DNA from: Bugula neritina
Lineage: Eukaryota; Bryozoa; Gymnolaemata; Cheilostomatida; Bugulidae
Reading direction: 5' to 3'
NCBI GenBank assembly: GCA_964035545.1
Contig: OZ037771.1
Span: forward strand, 11,669,980 to 11,733,979
DNA: 64,000 bases
Part shown: in pieces, positions 31,426-43,193 of the stretch
Layout of the letters: each line of letters starts with the position of its first letter
Numbering within the stretch: position 1 is the first letter of the stretch
The notes under the pieces: model-generated
What the model saw: only the letters and a program-made list of their open reading frames with translations
Told to the model about the DNA's origin: nothing
The model's database searches: none
Made by a program: the position numbers and the translations under genes

Positions 31426-34400
31426 CTACATAAAACAGAAAATTATGTCTACATTTCTTGAGATGTATAAGAATGATGAGTTGATAATTTATCACCTGCT
31501 AGTGCTGAGGCAATCAATCAAGAGTTCAAAGATAACTCAAATCAAATTAAACATGTAAGAAACGTGCTTTTATGAGACTTCCGCACCCTCAATGTTAACA
31601 AGACTCATTCCAGTCAGTGTAGTAGATAAGAGTTACAGCTTTTTCTTAAGATGTAATGATGAGTTTACCCAGTGGTCCCCGTGGTGTAATGGTTAGCACA
31701 CTTGCTTGCAAGCCAGCGGTCTCGCGCTCGAATCCCAGTGGGGGGATTAATTTTCAAGCTATTTCAGCCTTGTCTTGTGGAAGTATTCTCAGGAAGTTGA
31801 GTGGCGTGTGGAGCCCATAAACTGACAGAGTACGTGAGGGCCAGTGCAGCTCTGGAGGGAACTGGGTGGGATGTTGTTTGGAATTGCCAAACCCCTGTAG
31901 CGTAATAGGTTAGCGCGCTTGCTTTCAAGTCGGAGGTCTGTGGTTCGAATCCCAGTGGGGGCAATTATTTTACAAGCTATTTCGGCCTTTAGTGAAGTGT
32001 AGTAGTAATAGTAGTAGTACCCCTAGGGAGTTGAGAGGCCAGGGAAGCCTGGAGACTGAAGGAGTAGTAGATTGGACAGTGGAGTTCAAAGAACTGGATG
32101 AGATGTAGTGATGAGTTTACCGAGTGGTCCGAGTGGTGTAGTGGTTAGCCCACTTGCTTGCAAGCCAAAGGTCTCGGGTTTGAATCCCAGTGGGGGTAAA
32201 TTATTTTTCATTAGAGGGTGATTTAAAGCTTACACAAAGATTTTCAATTTATTCAAATAACTTGCAATATTATATTTTACTTGATATACATTTGTACACA
32301 TGTATACATATGTGTGCACTTTTATAGGTATAGGTATAGGTATAGGAAGTGCATAGAGTATAATGGTGACTCAATGACCTAAAAACGAGTATTGAGAAAA
32401 TTTGTAAAAGTTTTCACCTGAAAGCAAGCCATTTAAATTATTCCTTTTGTTTGACATATTATAATATTGTATTGCATGTTATTATTAGTGAAATACAAGT
32501 AAAAATAAACATAACAATTTGGGAATAAATTTTTTCATATCAATACATTCATATTTGAACAACTGACAATAGAAATATAATACAAACTAACTTACTAGCT
32601 AGTACTTGTATTTCACACACAGTTAGAATGGCATTTGGGTCCTGCAGCTGAACGCTGACATATTTCCCAGAAAGAGGCTTTCTACAGGATATAACAGCAG
32701 CGCCATTTCTTCCTCCCAACACTCCTGCAAATTTACACAAGAGACAACATTTTAATTAAAATAATTGACACATGATCAAGAACATATTTTTTAAATTTTG
32801 AAATAAAATGTTATATTATGCTTATGATTGTAGTTTGTAGAGAAGGTAGAATAAATCCTAACAAAATTTTAATGTTGGAAGAAACTTTCTTGCTATAAAA
32901 TATAAAATATTGTAATAATTTCCAGAATTATTGTATTGTGGTGGATTTTACTGCATGCAATTATGGTAGTGGTCAAATTACGTAACTTGAGAAAAATTAC
33001 ACAAGCTTTAGCGTGAGAGAGATAGGTATATTTATAATAATATCACAAAAATAAATCGCACCCAGTTGCCCTGAATTAACATAAGAAAAGTATCCTGTAC
33101 ATGAAAACGTCTAAACACTAGCAACCCTACTCTCAAAATCACTGTCCGGAAGATCTCTGCTTCGTAGGGGGTAATCACGTACTTCAGCGTGATTGGATAT
33201 TCCTACACTCTATCGCGCCTCCGCATCCTAATACAGAGGGTAGTATGTGTCGTAAGTACACTTCCACTAGCCATTACAATATGAACTGCAACTCTTTCAA
33301 TGACAAAGGCAAACAATTTCTATTTTAATAGTTTCATACTGGAATGATGTTAATTTTTTTCTGGCCTTAAATAAAAAGATGCAGGTGTTCCTATTTTTTC
33401 CTAGTTAATAGGAGTTGTCTACTGCAAATTTTATTTTTATATCAATTCTGTCCAAACTATCAAGAAGTTAGTTTATACATACTTTGCTTATGGTAGTAGC
33501 ACAGAGGGTTGTTTCTAAAGTTCGAATCATTGCCAACTCTTACTTCAAAGTTTCGAAGTCTGTCATCTAAAATAAGATTTCAAATGTTAAATGTTCAATT
33601 TGCTTATCTGCTTTCCAAATGATTTGAAAAGATTCAATTTTTTTTTCAAATAGCTTCAACTCATCATGTAAAACTATATATTCAAAGTGTGTTATATACA
33701 TTAGGAAAGCAAAATCGTGTTAGATCTTCTGCTCTATAATTAGTGTGAAATCAATTAAAGCAAATAACTAAGTGCAGATTTGCATTTTGTGCTGAATTGA
33801 TCTCTAGTAGTTTTGGGGACACTGATCTTCAAAACTGCCACACTTTTCAAACTAATTGGAGTGAAAGAGATTGATTTAAGCAGACAAAGAAAATTATTTA
33901 CTCTTTCTCCATTTCTATATAAGATGTTTGCCAAAAATTAAGCAGAGAGGATAACTCTTGTATTACAATAAATTTGCATACTAAAAGCTTCACCATAGTT
34001 CCTATTATTTCAAGCCATACTATAACTTTTAAACCTACTTAGAAGTTTCAAATAAGTTTTCTATACGCAAAATGCCTCCCTAAAGCATAAGAAGTCAGTA
34101 TTTACACTCATGTACCACAGCAGTCGTCTCTGTTAAACACCACTATTGTGTCGATAGCCACACCCATGTATTTCCTGTCCAGCTCAACCCGTATCCATGG
34201 TTTGTTTTGTCTCACAGTATGTGTGCATGAGCCGTATCTAGCTGCAACAGACATAATATATGCAATTGATTAACTACATTCCAAAGAAAATTGAAAACCC
34301 TGAGATATTTAGCACATTAAGCTGATATGTACCCAGGCATCAAGTTTAATAATACTAATGTTGTATTCTTACTTCTGAGTTAACAAATAGTTTCCTGCTA

Positions 34401-37400
34401 AGCTCAACCGCAGCTAAATAAAGTTTAAACTTATTAATTTTAAACCACTGCTATAATGTAAATAATTGTGAAACGAACACACAACATTTATGTGCAAACA
34501 TACTTTGATAAGATATTATATAAATGCTAGCTCTAGCAGGTTCGTTTAAAGTCTCCAATTTAGGAGAATTCTGGGAATTTCCAGGAAATGACAATTAAAT
34601 ACATTGCTGTTTAATGTTTTTGCAATGTTTTGAAGGTGCAACTCAAATTTAATCTAATTCCCAATGACACGATCAGGGTGTGACCTAACACTAGCATTTG
34701 CATGCTAGATCAGTTACTCTGAACACCTGGACCATGGGTGCCATGTGCATTATACTACTATGATTAATATTATTTTTTCAAACTCAGGAAATCTGTAACA
34801 TTATACAATACTGGACTCACCATCACCATTTGAAGGAACACCTGTGATTGGTCCATCTGTAGCTTTCCAAGCTCCCCATTCCTCCTCACTTTTGTAGGTG
34901 GTACTTTGTATAGCGTTACTTCTCCAAGCGATGTTTACTGTGTGCAGTTATGCAAAGTATGAACGCAATATACAAACAGCTAATATAGTTGAGGAATGAG
35001 ACTATTTTTTCTAAACAAGCTAAAATTTTGCAAAGATTTAGTGAAAACAACTCCTGCTAAAATATTAGAAATTTCATGTTTTTTATATAAGATTTGTTTG
35101 GATAATCATATTTAAAAACTTGTATTGGGTTATATGCTTAATTTTGTTTTATCCAAGGGTCAAAATTATATTTATGAGCTAAGTAAACCAATGTAGATTT
35201 ACAGCCGTTATACCTGTAAAAACCCAGCTCATGGAAAAGTGTTATTACTAAAGAGAGCTAAGTATTTGCTTTGACTGGATGCCCTTCCAAGTATCGCCAA
35301 TGGCCTTTACTAAATTAAACCACTGACCTATAGGTTATGTTTACTAAGCCAGTGCCCTAACTACTATAGACCACAGCTGCTACCATTTATACATCAAATG
35401 TACTGGAAATACTCTACAATTTTTTTTTAAACTTTTTCTGATTAACTTTGCTCATAAGCTCCAGCAGTGAGTTGTGACGTTCTTTTATATTATTACACTA
35501 TATCACTGACCAGGAATTAAAGGAGTTGTCCTTCCGCTGATACTGGGAGTTTTGCTTCTAGAAAGACAATCACTAATCTTTGCTCCAATCCATCTCTCAA
35601 ATTCTTGTACAGAACATAACGACCAATCGTGATCCTGCCATACACCTCTCCTCATTATACCAGAATAACAAAGTCGGGATGTCCTACCTATGTAGTCATC
35701 TCTCACCCCTAACCTGTATAAGAGGAACGACAGCTTTTAGCTACAAAATGTAGTAATAATCTTAGTTAAAAACAATAATGTTATTTTTAACAATGAATAA
35801 CTGTAAACTATGTCACAGGATACAGTCATCAGCTCACAGGGAGTCGTGAGCTGACATTTTAAAATTCAATCAAGTCGGAGTTTGAATTCTGTGGGAGATT
35901 TTGCAAAAATAAAGTCTGTTTTCAATCACAGTATTTGCGCCATGCATCAAAGTAGAAACCTTGCAATCATTCTTGCATTTAGAAAACACAACACATCGTA
36001 GAAAACATGATTTTTTTTAGCAAATAGTTTTTGGGAGATTTAGGCATTCAAATCAATTAAGTTCACAACATCCTCGCAAACTTGATGAGATATCTTTATA
36101 GATAAAAATCAACAATTTTGAACTCGCAAATTTCAAAAACTTATACATACTAGAAAATACATCTATATACTATACAACTCACGGGTGCATTGCTTCGTGC
36201 GCAATGAGTCTCGCAAAGGAAGCCATTTGGAAATTGACGTGACTGACCCCGGCACATCTGTCATTTCCATGACGGGAACAGGCACCAGCTCTTTGAGCTG
36301 GAAAACGTTAAATAATGTTAATATGAATACTTTGAAACGTTTCTATACATTTATTTTCCGTTATGAGTTAAAACCTGTAAGCACACTGGCGATGATGAAC
36401 TATGGTTTTTATGAATGATCTTTACAAACTTAAATTTAGGTTTCAATATAAAATTGTTTATTAAAATCATGAGACATGTTAAGTCATGTTCAAAAAGTTC
36501 TTGCAAGTTTCTATGAGATTTTGTCATGAAATGAAAATGCTTAATGCACTCAAATCTTGGATTTTAACATTTCATTAGCTCAAATAAACTTGCTATCAGC
36601 TCCAATTTGCATATCTTAAAAAGCACTAAAATTTATAAACTTACCTAAACCCACCCTTCCACCCCATATGTCAGGTTTTCTACAAAAAGCATACACTTGA
36701 ATAGACATACTGTAATAGTAATATAGTAGCATGTTCTAGGTTTTATTAAACAAGTTGGTTCTGTGAAATGCAACAGAAAATGTTGAGAGAAATATTTTAC
36801 AAGCTGCAACTCATATCTTGGATGTAATTTATTTATCTATTTAAATTTTTTCAAAGCAAGTCTATCAAAAGCATAAAGTTATTATAGTGAAAATGCCATT
36901 TTGTCAATTCTGAGGATATATAGTAATTTAGTTACTGTTTAGTAAGACTGTAAGTGCAGCAATGTATAATTAGTAATACTGTAAGTATAGTAATGTGTTT
37001 AGTAATGCTGTAAGTATAGTAATGTGTTTAGAATACTGTAAGTATAGTAATGTGTTTAAAATACTGTAAGTATAGTAATGTATTTAGTAATACTGTAAGT
37101 ATAGTAATGTGTTTAGTAATACTGTAAGTATAGTAATGTGTTTAGTAATACTGTAAGTATAGTAATGTGTTTAGCAATACTGTAAGTATAGTAATGTGTT
37201 TAGTAATACTGTAAGTATAGTAATGTGTTTAGTAATGCCGTAAGTATAGTAATGTGTTTAGAATACTGTAAATATAGTAATGTATTTAGTAATACTGTAA
37301 GTATAGTAATGTGTTTAGTAATACTGTAAGTATAGTAATGTGTTTAGTAATACTGTAAGTATAGTAATGTGTTTAGTAATATTGTAAATATAGTGATGTG

Positions 37401-40400
37401 TTTAGTAATGCTGTAAGTATAGTAATGTGTTTAGTAATACTGTAAGTACAGCAATGTGTTTAGTAATACTGTAAGTATAGTAATGTGTTTAGTAATACTG
37501 TAAGTACAGCAATGTGTTTAGTAATACTGTAAATATAGTAATGTGTTTAGTGTCACTTACGATGAAAGGATAATTATCTCATCCCACAATTTATTGTCAG
37601 GAAATGTCTCTGTTATCCATTTACACAGATATGCAGGGTTGCTCACCTACAAAGTAGAATTTCAGCAAAAAAGGATACCCGACGTTGAGTCAAATGATTA
37701 CAGCGTATCATATTTTATTTATGAACTGCAACATATCCTTATCAAACTTTACTTGCTGTTGCAGAGTAAAGATGTTTTATACCCGCAATTATTTCACTTA
37801 CTCACTTGGCACTTGCTATAGCAACTATAATTATATACAGAAAATATTTTAAAAAGTTTAATTTGTGACTTCCCAGTATTATCACATATTTTTGCTATAA
37901 AACTGATTTTAAAAGGAAGATTTCTACTTCTAATAGTATTGAACTATATTGTGGCACATTAAGTTAATGCAACATCTAATAGTGATTTTATGTAAAAACA
38001 GCACAAGCAATAATGGCACAGGTAATAATGGCACAATTGGAAAAATAGGTAAAAATGGCACAATTAGAAAAAGTAGATAAAAATGGCGCACGGATGTTGA
38101 ATTTTCCCAACCCCTAAACCCAAACTCCCAACCCTTAAACCTTAACCCCAAACTCAAACCCCATCTCCTAAACCCCCAGCCCCCACCCTAATCCTTAATA
38201 TTGAAAATGTGTTATTTTTACCTGCTTTGCCATTTGTGCTATTATTACCTATATGCCATTATTACTTGTGCCACTTTTACCTTCGCCATTCTTACCAGTG
38301 CCTTTTTTATAACAAACCTCTAATAGTGACCAAAAGGTTTTAAGTACAAAAATGTTATACACACCCAAACACATGTTACACAGAAGTACCTAGCAGCACA
38401 CAAGCTTGCTGCACTGGTGTTTAGAGATAAAGGAAAAGTATATACACGCCTAAATACACTTGTGTTTAGAGATCAAGGAGGAATAAAAGTTGCTAAACCT
38501 ACTTTACTGATATCACTGGATAAAGGAAGATCTTCATCAATTAGTATGAGATCCTTAATTGTAAGCCAAATGTTGAATCCTAGGGTGGGGTGAAGGTACC
38601 ACAACTGTGCCTGTGAGAGATAGAAAAGCAGCGCTAATACTCAAATATAAACATAATATTTACTAGTTATAAGTGGTATATAATAATTACTGGCTCACAT
38701 AGCGTCATAATAATTATAATACGCAATATGGTACTACATACAATACATTATATAACAACAAAGTATATATAATATTACTTTTAATCTGATAGTGTAATAT
38801 AATATATTGTATTATATATTAGTATAATATAATATATATTATAGCATATTATATTACCTAATACAATGTTACATGCATGCAAGCAGATTTCAACTTATTT
38901 TAGCATGACCTTGGTGATGGAAAGCACCATAGGCACACAATGCTAGTTACTTTAAAATTTGTTACAACAAAATTTTCAAGCTATTAGTCGCTTTTTGATT
39001 TTGTGAAAATGTCATTTTGAAAAACAATCATGATAAAATTTTCAGATTCCTCGCGGCAAACTCACATTATTGAAACTTAGTAAGACTTGTTGAATCAGCT
39101 GATTAGTTGAATCGTAGACCATATCCTTAAAGTCATCCATAAAAGACTAAAATCATATAACAGACTATTCATTACATACACATTGTAACGCATTAAGTTG
39201 GTCGGTACGAATAAGATGAATTTCTAATTATAGATAATGAATCAAATGAACTTTTAACTTATGACTCAGAGTAGTATGAAGAATTATCTCAAGTCTGTAT
39301 TAATCCTAACTTGAAGCTAGAGTTAAGCTCTTTTACAATAAGCTCTTTTTTGCATTGAGCTATTTTTTACAAACTGAAATGGTTTTCATTACCAATTATG
39401 TATATATCCTATTGTTGCTTAAAAAGCCTGTTTTAAATACATTCTGTTGTTGCAACCAAGTATTGTATATACATATTATTAACAGCCATTTTTGATAGCT
39501 AACTTTTAATTTTCTTTTAAGTTCTAAGACTTGCCTTATATCTACCATCTTCTAGTATTACCGTGTTTATCTAATGTACAGATACAATAGGGCACTTATC
39601 TAAACAGTATAACATAATGCTTACCTTGTCTACAAATATACCAAGTTCTAGATATAAGGTTCTACCAGCTGGTGGTTCAAGTCTGTAGAACTTGGGTGTC
39701 TCTACATGAACGTTTCTCTTCTCCCGGCTGTGATGAAACCTTGGCCTTGGGCTACCCGAGTCTTGAGCTTTTGATATGTTTATTCCTAACGGTATGTTGA
39801 TATGTCTTTCTGTAATAATAACAATGAACAGCTGGGAGCACACAAAAACAGCATTTCCTAACTAAAAGTTACCTTTTAACTCAAAAAACAAGTGTATAAT
39901 TTCTCATCAGTTGGTTAGACAAACTATACTGCTTATAATAGTCTGAGCTCAAGCTTATTGTGTTTTTCTTACATCATCACTAATTGAACACTTGAGCCAT
40001 GTAATACCTGCTAATACTAACTTATGCTAGGCTTTAGCAATGTATGCTGGCTGCATATTGGACTGCAGGATGTTCAATATAATGTAATTTATTAAATCTC
40101 AATAATTAGTAATAAACTAATAACTTACTGCAATATTTATAATTAAAGCATCTCCAATATAATAGAACTGCATGTTTTACCTATCACTATGTTTCCAAGC
40201 TTTGAAAAAGGCTATTTCTTAATCAATATTTGGAAACAGTTGCATCAAATGAACTCACAACTGTAGGTTCATGCAAATCTCAACCAGAAAGTCATCCATA
40301 TGGGCATCCATTCACATAGTTCAAAGTCATGGTAACACAGTACATGTTTGTTTCTTTGCTTATAATCTTATAGAAGCTACATAGTAGTTGTACTTTGGAA

Positions 40401-43193
40401 AATGTTTAAAATTTAATGTTTCTATAGTGTTATAGCTGTTGCTTAGCAACCCACCATATTCTTCTGTAGAGGCCATTCTAAGGTCAAGGATTTTGTGATG
40501 CAGAGACCTCTTTTTCCGAGCTCCTTTCCATCCTTTCTCAAAGATGATGTAGTCATTAACATTCGTGTTGATCATTCCATGCTAAAATATAAATATCTTT
40601 TGGTAAGCAAAAATTATGAAAGAGATCTTTGACACACACTGATGTGTAATAAAGATACAACTAGGTGTAATAAAAATACAACTAGTAGCATTATCATAAA
40701 ATTCCTAGCCGGCAATAATCAAAATAGTTTTTTAAGTAAGTAAAGTATTTTAAGCTCATCCTGAGCTTTCTATCACCTTCAGATATAGAGCTACACATTG
40801 CCACCCTAAAATACTAATTAACAACTATTAGATAAATAGTTGTTAATGCTAATTAGAATATCCTGTTATTAAATAGTTTTATCTTAGATATTTTGACATA
40901 CAACTTGGACAGTGCATAACATGAATTACCCCAACTTTAGCAGGTTTAACATAAATTGCATAATTGGATTACAACATTACATAATAAAGAGATTTTACAG
41001 TGAATGTGGGAAATAACAACATGGTGTAAATAGCTTGATCGAATAGTACACATATTTTATAGGTATAGCACCACTAGTTAAAAAGTAGCATTGTGAACTA
41101 CCTCCCCCTTCCCTTCAACTAATTTCATAGCACTAAAGTTGTGATACTTTAATACCTTGATATTGGCAAACAAAAACACCTTAAAGTTAAAACAACAATT
41201 TTAAAATATGAGAATAGAACATTGTCTTCTGCCGGATGAAAATTTACAAGCTGCCCAAAAAAAGAGAACCAACAGGCCCATTGATGAGTTAAAGATACAA
41301 ATAAAACAATCTTAAAAGTTATATCTTGCAGGTAAATTAATTATGAAAAATAAACGATCTTCAAATATTTCATTTTTCACTAAATATTTCAGTTTTCACA
41401 TTTCACTAAGCTACATAGCACACCTTTCATCAAATTAACAGAAACAAAATGTTGTCATATTTTAGAAATGGCTATAATTGTTTGCCCATTGAATGTAATA
41501 CTAATATGACAGGACAAAGCAGAGATAGGTGAGAAAATATGTAATACACTAATATAGCCAGAAACTATCTAAGTTCAAGATGGAGGAAGGCCTATATTGT
41601 ACTCACTACTTCATTGCCACACGTAGATAACGACACCATTCCATATTCTGAGTCATCTGCTCTTCCTGTACCCACGTAATAGCAATCCGATTTAGTGTTT
41701 AATATTTGTAGTTGCCTACCCTTAGTATCTCTGAAAGCGATGGTGCTTCTGTAACAAGCCAACAATAAACTGCTTTCAGAGTACACATTGATATGGCAAT
41801 GAAGTATAATAAATGCACTTTAAGGAAATGATTCTAAGGTAAAACAATGCAGTATATTGTTATATTAAATTAACATATAATATTTTAAAAGAATTCTGAT
41901 CTATTTTCATAATCATAAAAGTATTCTATTACAGGTTAATTGCTATGTAAATTATTATAGTTACTTTAAAGCTACAGACTATAATTATGGCATGTATATA
42001 GCCTATAACACTATATATTTTATAGCTTCTGTTATATATACTTTATAACTATTATTATTATTAGTTATTGCAGTTACAAAAATATACAATACAATTAAGT
42101 AATTAGCTGAAAAATTTTAATGTATTATATTATCTGTGCATAATACAAGTTTTGTGAGTATCGCACATGTTGAAAGATACAATTGCATCAGTTTGATATG
42201 TAAGAACAATGCTTGCGTAGCTATTCAATCAGCTATTTCAAAGTTATGCAATGCCTATTTGATTTTAAAGCACATGTTGCATTGATAAAGCCAATATTAG
42301 CCTAATTTCTACCTGTCGGTGAGAAGCAGGTTATTGGGAGTAAGATCAACTGTCCATCTTTTACCAAAGGCTACAAACTTCAGCTGCAGACTCTCATTGT
42401 TTGAGTTGTTTAAAGCAGTAGACAAATCTAGGGTCTCTTTGAATGGTGGCACTGTATACATTGTATATATGTATATATAATTACAGACAATATACTAGTA
42501 TTATCTAAGAAAATGAAGTGGCAAAATAATGTAAAACAAATCATTAGTCTATTTTCTCAATGCACGTACGGTAGCTATTAAAAAGAATATTAACTTTCAT
42601 AGCATGTTGCTTCTGGCATGCGCTGAACACAAAAAAAACAGAACAAAAAGAAAACATTCAAACAGTATATCAATCAAACAGTGGAACAGCTACATTTAAA
42701 GGAAACATCTACACTATAATTTATTATGAGAAAAACAGCTATAAACTATTATATACTATAAGAGAAAACAGCTACACTATATTATACTATGAGGGAAACA
42801 GCTACACTATAAGGGAAACAGTTACACTATATATTGTGAAAGAACCAAATCAAAGTGACTAAACCATAATATAATATAAGGAAAAGCGGCCATAAAACTG
42901 ACTCTGCATTCACTCAATTAAATACTTACGTATCTGAGACCGGAAGTGCCCTGCAATAAGATGAGTCATGTTAGCAGCAGCAGACAAACATAACAGTCTA
43001 ATCTTCAATAGAATATTCACCAAGGTCTATAATAGCTGAACTGCTATCACAATACCAGCGTTGTCCTAAGGTCTCAGATAGCATGGAAGTAATTATAGCA
43101 TAAGCTGGCCAAGAAAAAGAATTTGGAGTTGTGCCACTTACAGTCAAAGCTGATAGATCTTCCCATAAACTGTATCCCCAGACTAGGATATGC
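27307..43193 (-). CDS. Secreted reprolysin/ADAM-like metalloprotease with FTP/discoidin and six ShKT domains
   Basis: Exons in transcript order: 43142-43193, 42930-42950, 42313-42451, 41607-41748, 40455-40581, 39625-39809, 39066-39146, 38503-38610, 37561-37646, 36645-36679, 36183-36297, 35511-35713, 34821-34937, 34116-34241, 33483-33566, 32596-32724, 31210-31425, 29925-30440, 28716-29326, 28137-28389, 27307-27539. They sum to 3579 nt: 1192 codons plus TAA, with every junction phase-consistent and GT-AG. Order: M12B-type prodomain, furin site REKR, catalytic domain, FTP/F5-8C-like lectin domain, six ShKT modules with Thr/Ser-rich mucin-like linkers. No start codon or signal peptide found; 5' exon(s) lie above 43193. 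Most donors are GTAAGT-like; 34116 (GTACAT) and 35511 (GTCAGT) are weaker. A possible poly(A) signal AATAAA is at 27129-27134. Expected role: extracellular matrix or mucus proteolysis. Confidence 0.88.
29400..29530 (+). repeat. Dispersed intronic repeat, copy 1
   Basis: About 130 bases sharing order and wording with 40220-40345 (TTTGGAAACAGTTGCATC, later GCATCCATT and GGxAACACAGT). Lies in the intron between ShKT exons 2 and 3. Confidence 0.7.
31655..32215 (+). mobile_element. Tandem tRNA-derived SINE array (three heads)
   Basis: Three tRNA-like heads at about 31680-31747, 31893-31963 and 32130-32198. Each has an A box (TGGTGTAATGG type) and a B box (GTTCGAATC type) and ends CCCAGTGGGGG. Heads 1 and 2 are followed by related bodies (CAAGCTATTTCxGCCTT, later a G-rich stretch), and heads 1 and 3 are preceded by the same GATGAGTTTACC lead-in. 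The anticodon arms do not fold as proper tRNAs, so these are SINE units rather than tRNA genes. Intron of the metalloprotease gene. Confidence 0.72.
32596..34937 (-). CDS. FTP / F5-8 type C-like lectin domain exons
   Basis: Four exons, about residues 432-583. Text typical of the fucolectin-tachylectin-pentraxin / discoidin fold: VNIAWRSNAIQSTTY, ATDG, then WIRVELDRKYMGVAIDTIVV, FNRDDCCG, RLRNFEVRVGN, and finally KYVSVQLQ with LTVCEIQVLA. Paired cysteines (RYGSCTH, CC, LCYY, ISC, TVC) match a disulfide-stabilised FTP domain. Likely binds carbohydrate and anchors the protease; ligand residues cannot be confirmed by eye. Confidence 0.82.
35264..35394 (-). mobile_element. tRNA-headed SINE with GGAAGGGCATCCAG core, minus strand
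   Basis: Read on the minus strand it starts with a degenerate tRNA head (GCAGCTGTGGTCTATAGTAG), then GGCCATTGGCGATACTTGG followed by AAGGGCATCCAG. A related copy is at 51376-51500. The GGAAGGGCATCCAG motif resembles the conserved core of known mollusc-type SINEs. Confidence 0.65.
35511..39809 (-). CDS. Catalytic domain exons with an HExxHxxGxxD zinc site
   Basis: Residues about 205-410, spread over seven exons. Landmarks: YLELGIFVDK; DMVYDSTNQLIQQVLLSFNN; HPTLGFNIWLT with LILIDEDLP; NKLWDEIIILSS; GGRVGLA (36645-36679, a 35-nt exon); AGACSR...CAGVSHV and LIAHEAMH (36183-36297). 35511-35713 continues LGVRDDY, CYSGIM (Met-turn) and WSLCS. Across the intron the zinc motif reads H-E-A-M-H-P-L-G-V-R-D. 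The catalytic Glu and first two His are kept; the third ligand position is Asp, not His. Asp ligands are known in snapalysin and deuterolysin-type enzymes, so activity is possible but unproven. Confidence 0.85.
36939..37552. repeat. 29-bp minisatellite, about 21 copies
   Basis: Unit TAGTAATACTGTAAGTATAG plus TAATGTGTT, with a few 25-bp and variant units. It occupies the start of a metalloprotease intron and stops only 2 bases from the 5' splice site (donor 37555-37560) of exon 37561-37646. Confidence 0.93.
37990..38310. repeat. Inverted TAATGGCACAAG-type repeats around a C-rich, telomere-like core
   Basis: 37997-38095 has several AATGGCACA units; 38225-38305 has their reverse complement (TGCCATTATTACTTGTGCC). 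Between them lies a C-rich stretch (38098-38197) with degenerate CCCTAAAC / CCCTTAAACC words. Probably a MITE or foldback element in an intron. Confidence 0.6.
39625..43193 (-). CDS. Prodomain exons of the metalloprotease
   Basis: Six exons, about residues 1-222. 42313-42451 carries the reprolysin prodomain signature (FVAFGKRWTVDLTPNNLLL). 41607-41748 carries CYYVGTG and LSTCGNE, matching the conserved C-Y-x-G and S-x-C-G positions. 40455-40581 follows with HGMI and YIIFE, then RKKR. 39625-39809 holds REKR, the likely furin cleavage, and the first strand of the catalytic domain (YLELGIFVDK). The first two exons (52 and 21 nt) fit by phase and splice sites but have no recognisable motif. No conventional cysteine switch is seen. 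Confidence 0.82.
40220..40345 (+). repeat. Dispersed intronic repeat, copy 2
   Basis: Same orientation as the copy at 29400-29530, about 70-75% similar by eye; lies in another intron of the same gene. Confidence 0.7.

Noticed and set aside
31680-31963. tRNA genes (Ala/Glu-like anticodons)
   Set aside because: A and B boxes are good, but the anticodon stems do not pair and the units come with shared SINE bodies in tandem.
36939-37552. CRISPR-like array
   Set aside because: Units are contiguous with no unique spacers, and the genome is eukaryotic; it is a minisatellite.
38098-38197. Interstitial telomere array
   Set aside because: Words are too degenerate and are bracketed by inverted repeats; better explained as the core of a foldback element.
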